From assembly GCA_963738545.1 (NCBI GenBank), contig CAVTXA010000008.1, forward strand, positions 372,001 through 436,000: 64,000 bases of DNA, written 5' to 3'. The translations under genes and the position numbers were made by a program. Below the pieces are notes generated by a model. It did not search any database. It worked only from the letters and a program-made list of their open reading frames with translations, and was not told where the DNA came from. This DNA is from Bog-756 sp963738545. Its GTDB lineage: Bacteria; Actinomycetota; Acidimicrobiia; Acidimicrobiales; RAAP-2. Shown here in pieces: positions 1 to 9,069 of the stretch. Every line of letters begins with the position of its first letter. Position 1 is the first letter of the stretch.

Positions 1-401
1 TCGGGTCGGGCAAGACCACCTTCGCCCAGGGGTTCGGCGCCGCCCTCGGGGTGACCGAGGCCATCACCAGCCCCACCTTCACCCTGGTCCGCCAGTACCC
101 GCTGGACGGGGACGGAGCGATGCGCACGCTCCTCCACGCCGACGTCTGGCGCCTGGAGCACCTCCACGAGATCGTCGATCTCGGACTGGGTGAGTTGGTC
201 GATGACGGGGCCGTCGCCCTCGTGGAGTGGGGTGACGCGGCCGAGCCCGTCCTCGGGACCGACGCCCTGACCGTCGAGCTCACCGCCGGGGGGGAGGGAG
301 ACGAGGTGCGGGTCGTCACCGTCCGACCCGCGGGTGGGCCCTGGTTGGCCCGGTGGGACGGCCTGACCACGGCCCTCGAGCCCTGGGTGGTGGCGTCGTG
401 A
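1..401 (+). CDS. tsaE: TsaE, tRNA t6A-synthesis ATPase (5' end outside window)
   Basis: The reading frame is open from the left edge (frame starting at base 3) and begins inside a Walker A loop, GSGKTT. It continues through TSPTFTLV, a DVWRLE segment and the terminal VEWGD motif typical of TsaE. TsaE is the P-loop ATPase that drives the TsaB-TsaD complex making N6-threonylcarbamoyladenosine at A37 of ANN-decoding tRNAs. Only roughly the first 30 residues are missing. Its TGA overlaps the GTG of the next gene (GTGA), and tsaB, rimI and tsaD follow in the usual order, so the call rests on both motif and context. Confidence 0.93.
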   Translation, partial: GSGKTTFAQGFGAALGVTEAITSPTFTLVRQYPLDGDGAMRTLLHADVWRLEHLHEIVDLGLGELVDDGAVALVEWGDAAEPVLGTDALTVELTAGGEGDEVRVVTVRPAGGPWLARWDGLTTALEPWVVAS

Positions 402-1255
402 CCCTGCTGGCCGTCGAGTCGGCCTGCGACACGGTCGGCGTCGCCCTCGTCCGCGACGACGGGGCCTCGGCCGAGCGGGTCCACACGGGAGGCCGGGCCC
501 ACGCCGAGCGGCTGATCCCCATGGTCGAGGAGGTGTTGGCCGTGTCCGGGTGCACCGTCGCCGACGTCGATGTGATCGCCGTCGACATCGGGCCCGGGCT
601 GTTCACGGGCCTGCGGGTGGGGGTGGCCACGGCCAAGGCCCTGGGCCAGGGGCTCTCGGTGGGGCTCCTCGCCGTGAGCAGCCTCGACATCCTGGCCTCG
701 GCCGTCCTCGAGTGGGTCGAGGCCGGTGGCCGGGCGGACGGATTCGCACCGGTGTCCACCGTGGTCTCGGTCATCGACGCCCGGCGGGGCGAGGTCTTCG
801 CCGCCGCCTACCCCCTCGCCGGTCTGGCCGGTGCCGACCGTCGCGAGGGACCGCCCGACCCGGCCACGGTGCGCCTCGACCGTCCTGAGCCGATGGACCC
901 CGACACCGTCGAGGGGTGGTTGGTGGAGCTGGTCGAGGCCCACGGCCCGGTCACGGTGGTGGGCGACGGTGCCGTCCGGTACCGCCATCAGCTGGCCGCC
1001 CGCGCCGGGGTGGACCTGGACCTGGCCTCCGGGCTGTCGTATCCGCCCCCGCTGGCCCAGGCCCGCCTGGCCCTGGCCCGGCTGTCCGTGGGGCAGGAGC
1101 CGCAGTCCGCCACCGACGTGGTCCCCGACTACCGACGGCCGGCCGACGCCCGCATCAACTGGGAACAGCGGACGCCCCGGACGGTGGCGGTGGCCCCCGA
1201 TGGCTCCGTGGGTGACACCGGTGCGCCGGCCGGGTCCGGGGGCGGGACCCGGTGA
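398..1255 (+). CDS. tsaB: TsaB, t6A complex dimerisation subunit
   Basis: This 285-residue protein opens with LLAVESACDTVGVALV, the ASKHA-fold start of TsaB/YeaZ, followed by HAERLIPMVEEVL and the GPGLFTGLRVGVATAKAL segment. TsaB has no catalytic site of its own; it scaffolds TsaD and TsaE in t6A synthesis. The open frame extends upstream to 353, but the GTG at 398 overlaps the tsaE stop by four bases and places the conserved beta strand at the N terminus, so it is preferred. The last 60 residues are Pro/Gly-rich and poorly conserved. The 3' end overlaps rimI by four bases. Confidence 0.93.
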   Translation: MTLLAVESACDTVGVALVRDDGASAERVHTGGRAHAERLIPMVEEVLAVSGCTVADVDVIAVDIGPGLFTGLRVGVATAKALGQGLSVGLLAVSSLDILASAVLEWVEAGGRADGFAPVSTVVSVIDARRGEVFAAAYPLAGLAGADRREGPPDPATVRLDRPEPMDPDTVEGWLVELVEAHGPVTVVGDGAVRYRHQLAARAGVDLDLASGLSYPPPLAQARLALARLSVGQEPQSATDVVPDYRRPADARINWEQRTPRTVAVAPDGSVGDTGAPAGSGGGTR

Positions 1256-1806
1256 CCGAGCGGACCGACGTGGCGTCGGCACCGGTCGAGGTGGTCATCG
1301 CCCCCATGCGTACCAAGGACCTGAAGGGCGTGCTCCGGATCGAGCAGGCCGTCTTTCCCCAGCCCTGGTCGCACCGTCTCTTCGTGGAGGAGCTGGCCCA
1401 ACGCACGTCGCGTGCCTACCGGGCCGCCTGGGTGGGGCGGACCATCGTGGGCTTCGCCGGACAGATGTTCATCGACGACGAGTCCCACGTGAACAACATC
1501 GCCGTCGACCCGGCCTGGCAGGGCCGGAGGCTCGGGGCCGTCATCCTCGCCGACCTGGTCCGGACGGCGCTGGCCCGGGGTGCCCGCCACCTGACCCTCG
1601 AGGTCCGGGTGGGTAACGATCCCGCCATCGCCCTCTACCGACGGTTCGGCATGGCCCCGGTGGGCATCCGCCGGAACTACTACCCGGTGACCGGCGACGA
1701 CGCTCTCGTGATGTGGGTCCGGGACATCGACTCGGACGAGTACGCCGAGCGGCTGGCGGCCATCGAGGCCGGCACCCCCGATCTGGTGGTGAGCTCGCGT
1801 CGTTGA
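1252..1806 (+). CDS. rimI: RimI-type ribosomal protein S18 N-acetyltransferase
   Basis: A 184-residue GNAT enzyme. It shows the RimI opening (MRTKDLKGVLRIEQAVFPQPWS), the acetyl-CoA pyrophosphate-binding turn QGRRLG after the VNNIAVDPAW strand, and the C-terminal ALYRRFGMAPVGIRRNYYP motif characteristic of RimI. It is predicted to acetylate the N-terminal residue of S18. The GTG start overlaps the tsaB stop (GTGA), and the position between tsaB and tsaD matches the common actinobacterial order. The residues after the Tyr-Pro motif carry a short acidic extension of unknown role. Confidence 0.9.
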   Translation: MTERTDVASAPVEVVIAPMRTKDLKGVLRIEQAVFPQPWSHRLFVEELAQRTSRAYRAAWVGRTIVGFAGQMFIDDESHVNNIAVDPAWQGRRLGAVILADLVRTALARGARHLTLEVRVGNDPAIALYRRFGMAPVGIRRNYYPVTGDDALVMWVRDIDSDEYAERLAAIEAGTPDLVVSSRR

Positions 1807-1854
1807 GGTGCCGACCGGGTCATCTCCACGACGCCGACGCGCTGACCCCTGTTC

Positions 1855-2904
1855 GTGGTCGCCCCCACTAATCTCCGGGTCGTGCCCGACCCCGCCACCA
1901 CCCGAGTTCTCGGCATCGAGACGTCGTGCGACGAGACGGCGGCGTCGGTCGTCGAGGGGGGCTCGGTCATCGTCTCCTCGGTGGTGAGCAGCCAGATCGA
2001 CCTGCACGCCAGGTACGGCGGCGTGGTGCCCGAGCTGGCCGGCCGGGCCCACGTGGAGCTGCTCACCCCGGTGGTGGCCGAGGCCCTGGCCGACGCGGGC
2101 AGCGACGCCTCGGGCACGGGCATCGACGCCGTGGCCGTCACCTACGGTCCCGGCCTCATCGGGTCGCTGCTCGTGGGTGTGGCCGAGGCCAAGGCCCTGG
2201 CGCTGGCGTGGGGCGTGCCCCTGGTCGGGGTCAACCATCTCGAGGCGCACCTGTTCGCCTCGCTCCTGGAGCAGCCCGATCTGGGCTGGCCCCTGGCCGT
2301 GCTCCTCGTCTCCGGCGGCCACACCCTGCTGATCGAGGTCACCGAGCCCGGTCGCTACCGGCTGCTCGGCGGCACCATCGACGACGCCGCTGGCGAGGCC
2401 TTCGACAAGGTGGCCCGGTACCTCGGGCTCGGCTATCCCGGTGGACCGGTCATCGACCGGATCGCCGAGGAGGGGGACCCGGGCGCGTTCGCCTTCCCCC
2501 GGTCCTATCCCGGGGACGGCTACGACTTCTCGTTCAGCGGGCTCAAGACGTCGGTGGTCAACACGGTGCGCAAGCACCCCGATGCCGACACCGCCGACGT
2601 GGCCGCCTCGTTCCGACAGGCTGTGGTCGACGTGCTGGTGACCAGGGCCATGGCCGCTGCCGCCGAGATCGGGGCCCGGGCGGTCTGCCTGGCCGGCGGG
2701 GTGGCGGCCAACTCCCTGCTGCGCTCGAGCACCGAGGAGGCATGCGCCGCCGCCGGCATCGGGGCCTTCCTGCCCAGCCGGGCGTTGTGCACCGACAACG
2801 CCGCCATGGTGGCGGCGGCGGGGTGGTGGCGCCTCCACCACGGGGGCCGGAGCGACCTCTCGTTGGGTGCCGATCCCAACCTGCGTCTGGCCCCGGCGTC
2901 CTGA
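1855..2904 (+). CDS. tsaD: TsaD, tRNA N6-threonylcarbamoyltransferase
   Basis: A 349-residue ASKHA-family catalytic subunit that transfers threonylcarbamoyl from its AMP adduct to A37 of tRNA. Visible motifs are GIETSCDETAASVV, the metal-binding region VNHLEAHL, the nucleotide-binding LVSGGHT and DDAAGEAFDK, GLKTSVV, and the C-terminal ALCTDNAAMVAAAG. The first possible start is the GTG at 1855; a second GTG at 1882 is equally compatible with the fold and no clear ribosome-binding site decides between them. It closes the t6A operon, 48 bases after rimI. Confidence 0.94.
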   Translation: MVAPTNLRVVPDPATTRVLGIETSCDETAASVVEGGSVIVSSVVSSQIDLHARYGGVVPELAGRAHVELLTPVVAEALADAGSDASGTGIDAVAVTYGPGLIGSLLVGVAEAKALALAWGVPLVGVNHLEAHLFASLLEQPDLGWPLAVLLVSGGHTLLIEVTEPGRYRLLGGTIDDAAGEAFDKVARYLGLGYPGGPVIDRIAEEGDPGAFAFPRSYPGDGYDFSFSGLKTSVVNTVRKHPDADTADVAASFRQAVVDVLVTRAMAAAAEIGARAVCLAGGVAANSLLRSSTEEACAAAGIGAFLPSRALCTDNAAMVAAAGWWRLHHGGRSDLSLGADPNLRLAPAS

Positions 2905-3020
2905 CCCGCCCGGTGGAGCCTGGCCAGGCCCGATCGTCCGCCCCAGGTGGGAGGCAGTTTCCGGCCAGCCGTCTGGCAGTCGAGGGTGCCGGTTGCCAAA
3001 CGCCGCGGAGATCGCTACCA

Positions 3021-3047
3021 TTAGCACTCTCAACGCTCGACTGCTAA
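3021..3047 (+). promoter_or_regulatory. CIRCE operator (HrcA site)
   Basis: TTAGCACTC, nine bases, then GACTGCTAA. This matches the CIRCE consensus TTAGCACTC-N9-GAGTGCTAA with one mismatch in the right arm. It lies 26 bases before the groES start, the normal place for repression of the chaperonin operon by HrcA. The hrcA gene is not in the window. Confidence 0.93.
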
Positions 3048-3072
3048 CGCGTGCCACAGGAGGCCCCAACCC

Positions 3073-3365
3073 ATGAGTCTGCATCCCCTTGACGACCGCA
3101 TCGTCGTCCGCCCCGGCGAATCCGAGGAGACCACCGCATCCGGTCTGGTCATCCCCGATACCGCCAAAGAGAAGCCCCAGCAGGGCGAAGTCCTGGCCGT
3201 CGGCCCGGGCCGCCGCGCCGAGGCCAGTGGGGAGCTCATCCCCCTGGACATCGCCGTGGGCGACACCGTCGTCTACTCCAAGTACGGCGGCACCGAGATC
3301 AGCTCGGACGGTGAGGACCTCCTCATCCTCTCGAGCCGCGACGTCCTGGCCAAGGTAGGTAAGTA

Positions 3366-3366
<1 letters not shown>
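3073..3366 (+). CDS. groES: GroES co-chaperonin
   Basis: A 97-residue Cpn10 with the start LHPLDDRIVVRP, the mobile-loop segment around TASGLVIPDTAKEKPQQGEV, and the C-terminal VGDTVVYSKYGGTEI. It caps the GroEL chamber. A strong ribosome-binding site (CAGGAGG) sits about nine bases upstream, and the CIRCE element lies between that and the preceding gene. The stop shares one base with the groEL start (TAATG), so the pair is translationally coupled. Confidence 0.98.
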
Positions 3367-5027
<1,661 letters not shown>

Positions 5028-5084
5028 GTACCGTCGGGCTCCCCCGGGAGTCCGGAGCGCGGCGTCGTTGCGCACCAGGAAGTG

Positions 5085-5114
5085 AACCGACCGGGCCCAC
5101 GGGCCCGGTCGGTT
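5085..5114 (+). terminator. Terminator-like hairpin after groEL
   Basis: A perfect 14-bp inverted repeat (AACCGACCGGGCCC and its reverse complement) separated by only two bases, 58 bases after the groEL stop. There is no T-run, which is common for terminators in GC-rich actinobacteria. In practice the inner base pairs would open to make a loop. Confidence 0.7.
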
Positions 5115-5234
5115 CCGTTCACGGGAGGAATCCGGCCATCGCCGGAGACTCCGGTGGCTCCGAGTGGGCGTCCGGTCGTCTCACCCCGGGGACCGACCGG
5201 TTCCGGGCCCTACCGCCCTACGCTGTGGGCCGCC

Positions 5235-6014
5235 ATGGAATCCCCCGACATCCCGACCGCCGTCCCGCGGCGGTCCATCCCACGACCACCCGGCCATCGG
5301 ACCGGGGCCCCGGCGCCCTGGGCCGACCTGCCCCTGTCCCGGCGCACCCGGATCTCCCTGGCCCAGGTCCGCTCGGCTCTGGACAGGGTCGGTCAGGAGC
5401 GACCCGGTCACCTCCGTGAGCCGTGGCGTGCCCCGGCGGGATGGTCCGGTCAGGGGCGGCCGGCGGCCGTCTTGGTGCCCCTGTTCGAAGAGGACGGTGA
5501 GTCGCGTGTGGTGCTCACGGTGCGCTCGAACCAGCTCCGCTCCCACCAGGGGGAGGTGGCCCTTCCCGGTGGGAGGCTCGATGCCGGCGAGGGGGTGGTC
5601 GAGGCCGCCCTGCGTGAGGCCGCGGAGGAGGTCTCCCTCGACCCCTCGGCGGTGACGGTGATCGGTCAGCTCACGGCACTGCCCACGGTCTCGTCCAACA
5701 CGGTGATGACCCCGGTGGTGGCGGTGCTCGACCACCGGCCGACGCTCCGGGCCAGTCCCGCAGAGGTGGATCGGATCTTCGATGTGTCCCTCCGTGATCT
5801 GGTGGCCGGGGGTGCCTTCCACGAGGAGTGGTGGTCCGTGCCCGATCGGATCGACCGGTCGGGTTTCCCGGTGGGCGAGTTTCCCGTGTGGTTCTTCGAC
5901 GTGGCCGACGAGACGGTGTGGGGGGCCACGGCCAGGACGCTCATGGAGCTGCTCTGCCTGGTCCTGGAGGTCCCGTTCCCCCCGTCACTCCGGGTCCCGG
6001 CCTCCGCCGGCTGA
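5235..6014 (+). CDS. NUDIX hydrolase, CoA pyrophosphatase-like
   Basis: A 259-residue protein. After a Pro/Arg-rich start of about 80 residues comes the NUDIX core: AAVLVPLFEEDGESRVVLTVRS, then LRSHQGEVALPGGRLDAGEGVVEAALREAAEEVSL, an intact Nudix box (GX5EX7REUXEEXGU variant). The SHQGEVALPGG segment is the signature of the YeaB/NudL CoA-pyrophosphatase subgroup, so coenzyme A or acyl-CoA diphosphate cleavage is likely. The open frame reaches back to 5082 across the groEL terminator; the ATG at 5235, ten bases after TACGCT, is the sensible start. Transcribed alone. Confidence 0.83.
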   Translation: MESPDIPTAVPRRSIPRPPGHRTGAPAPWADLPLSRRTRISLAQVRSALDRVGQERPGHLREPWRAPAGWSGQGRPAAVLVPLFEEDGESRVVLTVRSNQLRSHQGEVALPGGRLDAGEGVVEAALREAAEEVSLDPSAVTVIGQLTALPTVSSNTVMTPVVAVLDHRPTLRASPAEVDRIFDVSLRDLVAGGAFHEEWWSVPDRIDRSGFPVGEFPVWFFDVADETVWGATARTLMELLCLVLEVPFPPSLRVPASAG

Positions 6015-6259
6015 TCCGCTCGGACCCGGCCGGCCCGGGCGCCGTGCCCACCCCGGCGGAGCCGGCCGATCGCCGTCCACACGACACGGGTCGGTGATTG
6101 CGGGCCAACCGGTGCCCTCCGGGGCCCGGCGCCGCCCGGGGGAGAGTCCAGCGCCGCGGTCCCAGGCGGTATCGTGGGGTGCAGTCGGACGGCTCGGTGT
6201 CGGAGCAGCCGCCGATCGGAGGTGTGGAGAACTGCGACCAGGGTCCGGAGGAGTAGCAC

Positions 6260-7423
6260 GTGGCTGAGCTAGAGATTGGCATCTTCAAATCGGGACGGAG
6301 GGCCTACGGGTTCGACGACATCGCCATCGTCCCCAGCCGACGCACGCGCGACCCCGAGGACGTCGACATCAGCTGGGAGATCGACGCCTACCAGTTCGAG
6401 CTCCCCCTCATGGCCTCGGCCATGGACGGCGTGGTCAGTCCGTCGACCGCCATCGAGATCGGACGGTTGGGTGGCCTCGGCGTCCTCAACCTCGAAGGGC
6501 TGTGGACCCGCTACGAGGACCCCACGCCCCTCTTCGACGAGATCCGCGAGCTCCCCACCGAGAAGGCCACGGCCCGGATGCAGCAGATGTACGCCGAACC
6601 CGTGCAACTGGAGCTGGTCACCGAGCGCATCCGCGAGATGAAGGCCGCCGGTATCACCACGGCGGCCTCGGTCACGCCGCAGAAGACCGAGCAGTTCGCT
6701 CCGGCCGTGGTCGCCGCCGAACTGGACCTGCTGGTGATCCAGGGCACCGTGGTCTCGGCCGAGCACGTGTCCAAGACGGTCGAGCCGCTCAACCTGAAGC
6801 GCTTCATCCGTGAGTTCGAGATCCCGGTCATCGTCGGCGGCTGCGCCTCCTACCAGGCCGGGTTGCACCTCATGCGCACCGGTGCGGTCGGCGTCCTGGT
6901 CGGCGTGGGGCCGGGCAACGCCTGCACGACCCGGGGCGTCCTGGGCATCGGGGTGCCCCAGGCCACCGCCATCGCCGACGTGGCCGGTGCCCGCATGCGC
7001 CACCTCGACGAGACCGGGGTCTACTGCCACGTCATCGCCGACGGCGGCATGTCCAAGGGCGGTGACATCGCCAAGGCCGTGGCCTGTGGGGCGGACGCGG
7101 TCATGCTCGGCTCCCCGTTGTCCTCCGCCGTCGAAGCCCCCGCCCGCGGCTTCCACTGGGGCATGGCCACCTTCCACCCCACCCTGCCCCGCGGGGCGAG
7201 GGTCAAGACGACCACCCGGGGAACCCTCCAGGAGATCCTGCTCGGCCCGGCCCACGAGAACGACGGCCGCATGAACCTGTTCGGCGCCCTCCGCACGGCC
7301 ATGGCCACCTGCGGCTACCAGACGGTCAAGGAGTTCCAAAAGGCCGAGGTCATGGTGGCTCCTGCCCTGCAGACCGAGGGCAAGGACCTGCAGCGTTCGC
7401 AGGGTGTCGGCATGGGCCATTGA
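6260..7423 (+). CDS. guaB3: GuaB3 family IMP dehydrogenase-related protein
   Basis: A 387-residue TIM-barrel protein of the IMPDH/GMP reductase superfamily. The active-site loop GPGNACTTRG with its cysteine and the phosphate-binding IADGGMSKGGD and GADAVMLGSPL are present, but the CBS-domain pair of classical GuaB is absent and the start FDDIAIVPSRRTRDPEDVD is that of GuaB3 (the Rv3410c type). These proteins sit beside guaA in actinobacteria; the exact reaction, IMP to XMP or a reductase activity, cannot be read from sequence. The GTG start has GGAGGAG ten bases before it. It overlaps guaA by four bases. Confidence 0.88.
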   Translation: MAELEIGIFKSGRRAYGFDDIAIVPSRRTRDPEDVDISWEIDAYQFELPLMASAMDGVVSPSTAIEIGRLGGLGVLNLEGLWTRYEDPTPLFDEIRELPTEKATARMQQMYAEPVQLELVTERIREMKAAGITTAASVTPQKTEQFAPAVVAAELDLLVIQGTVVSAEHVSKTVEPLNLKRFIREFEIPVIVGGCASYQAGLHLMRTGAVGVLVGVGPGNACTTRGVLGIGVPQATAIADVAGARMRHLDETGVYCHVIADGGMSKGGDIAKAVACGADAVMLGSPLSSAVEAPARGFHWGMATFHPTLPRGARVKTTTRGTLQEILLGPAHENDGRMNLFGALRTAMATCGYQTVKEFQKAEVMVAPALQTEGKDLQRSQGVGMGH

Positions 7424-9069
7424 GCCCTCCGCCCCCCGACGCCGGTGGGTCCGCTGACGGTCCCATCCTGGTCGTCGACTTCGGGGCCCAGTACGCCCAG
7501 CTGATCGCCCGGCGGGTCCGAGAGGCGCACGTCTACTCCGAGATCGTGCCCCACACGTCCGCCGCCTCGGACCTGGTGGCGCGGCATCCCTCGGGGATCA
7601 TCCTCTCGGGCGGGCCCAAGTCGGTCAACGAGACGCCGGCGCCGTCCATCGACCCGGCCATCTACGAGGCCGGCATCCCGATCCTCGGCATCTGTTACGG
7701 GGCCCAGCTCCTGTGCCAGCAGCTCGGGGGCGAGGTGTCCCGGACGGGACGGGGCGAGTACGGACGGACCACATTGACCGTGACCGGCGCGTCGCCCCTG
7801 TTCGCCGACTGGCCGGGCGGCGGCGAGGTGTGGATGAGCCACGGTGACGCCATCACCACCGTTCCCGCCGGGTTCGTGGCCACGGCCACCAGTCCCGACG
7901 CCCCGGTGGCCGCGCTCCACGACCCCGAGCGGGCCATCTACGGGGTCCAGTTCCATCCCGAGGTGGTGCACACCGAACGGGGACGGGACGTCTTCGAGCG
8001 CTTCCTCTACGACATCTGCCGATGCCCTCCGTCGTGGACGCACACGTCGATCATCGAGTCACAGGTGGAGGCGGTCCGGGCCCAGGTGGGCGCCTCCCCG
8101 GTCCTGTGCGCCCTCTCGGGCGGCGTCGACTCGGCGGTGGCCGCGGCGTTGGTGCACAAGGCCATCGGCGACCAGCTCACCTGCGTCTACGTGGACACGG
8201 GTCTGATGCGGGCCAACGAGAGCGAGCAGGTGGAGGAGACCTTCCGCCGCCAGTTCCACATCGACCTCGTCCATGTGAAGGCGGCCGACCGGTTCTTCGA
8301 GGCGCTGGCCGGGGTGACCGATCCCGAGGCCAAGCGCAAGATCATCGGGGAGCTGTTCATCCGGATCTTCGAGGAGGTGGCCCGCGACCTGGTCATCGAG
8401 GAGTTCGATCCGGATGCCGCTGCCGCCCCGGCCACCGGGGCGGACGGGATCACCGGCGGCGGCTCCGGAGCGCCCGACGAGCCCTCCGGGTATCTGGTCC
8501 AGGGGACCCTCTACCCGGACGTGATCGAGTCGGGGTCGGACTCCGCCGCCACCATCAAGTCCCACCACAACGTGGGAGGGCTCCCCGACGACCTGGCCTT
8601 CGACCTGGTCGAGCCCCTCCGGCTGCTGTTCAAGGACGAGGTGCGGGCGGTGGGCGAGGAGTTGGGCCTGCCCCACGACATCGTCTGGCGACAGCCCTTC
8701 CCCGGTCCGGGCCTGGCTGTCCGCATCGTGGGCGAGGTGACCCCCGAGCGGGCCGAGATCCTGCGGGCGGCCGATGCCATCGTGGTCGAGGAGATCCGTC
8801 GGGCCGGGCTCTACCGGGACCTCTGGCAGAGCTTCGCCGTGCTCCCCGCCGTCCGCACGGTGGGCGTCATGGGTGACGGGCGGACCTACGCCTACCCCGT
8901 GGTGATCCGCGCCGTCACCAGTGACGACGCCATGACCGCCGACTGGGCCCGCCTGCCCTACGACTTGCTGGAGCGCCTCTCCTCGCGGATCATCAACGAG
9001 GTGGAGGGCGTCAACCGGGTGGCCCTCGACATCACGTCGAAGCCGCCCGGCACCATCGAGTGGGAATGA
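7420..9069 (+). CDS. guaA: GMP synthase (glutamine-hydrolysing)
   Basis: A 549-residue two-domain enzyme that aminates XMP to GMP. The glutaminase half has the nucleophile motif GICYGAQ and the VQFHPEV histidine; the synthetase half has the PP-loop LSGGVDSAV, and the C terminus carries RPFPGPGL-like QPFPGPGLAVRI and KPPGTIEWE. An insertion of about 25 residues rich in Ala, Gly and Pro (roughly residues 332-358) falls after the KRKIIGELFI helix and is not part of the conserved fold. The start is a TTG whose last bases overlap the guaB3 stop (TTGA); no better start is available before the GATase strand. Confidence 0.95.
   Translation: MSPPPPDAGGSADGPILVVDFGAQYAQLIARRVREAHVYSEIVPHTSAASDLVARHPSGIILSGGPKSVNETPAPSIDPAIYEAGIPILGICYGAQLLCQQLGGEVSRTGRGEYGRTTLTVTGASPLFADWPGGGEVWMSHGDAITTVPAGFVATATSPDAPVAALHDPERAIYGVQFHPEVVHTERGRDVFERFLYDICRCPPSWTHTSIIESQVEAVRAQVGASPVLCALSGGVDSAVAAALVHKAIGDQLTCVYVDTGLMRANESEQVEETFRRQFHIDLVHVKAADRFFEALAGVTDPEAKRKIIGELFIRIFEEVARDLVIEEFDPDAAAAPATGADGITGGGSGAPDEPSGYLVQGTLYPDVIESGSDSAATIKSHHNVGGLPDDLAFDLVEPLRLLFKDEVRAVGEELGLPHDIVWRQPFPGPGLAVRIVGEVTPERAEILRAADAIVVEEIRRAGLYRDLWQSFAVLPAVRTVGVMGDGRTYAYPVVIRAVTSDDAMTADWARLPYDLLERLSSRIINEVEGVNRVALDITSKPPGTIEWE

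Noticed and set aside
1129..3084. Long minus-strand frame across rimI-tsaD
   Set aside because: Shadow of real genes on the plus strand; no recognisable domain.
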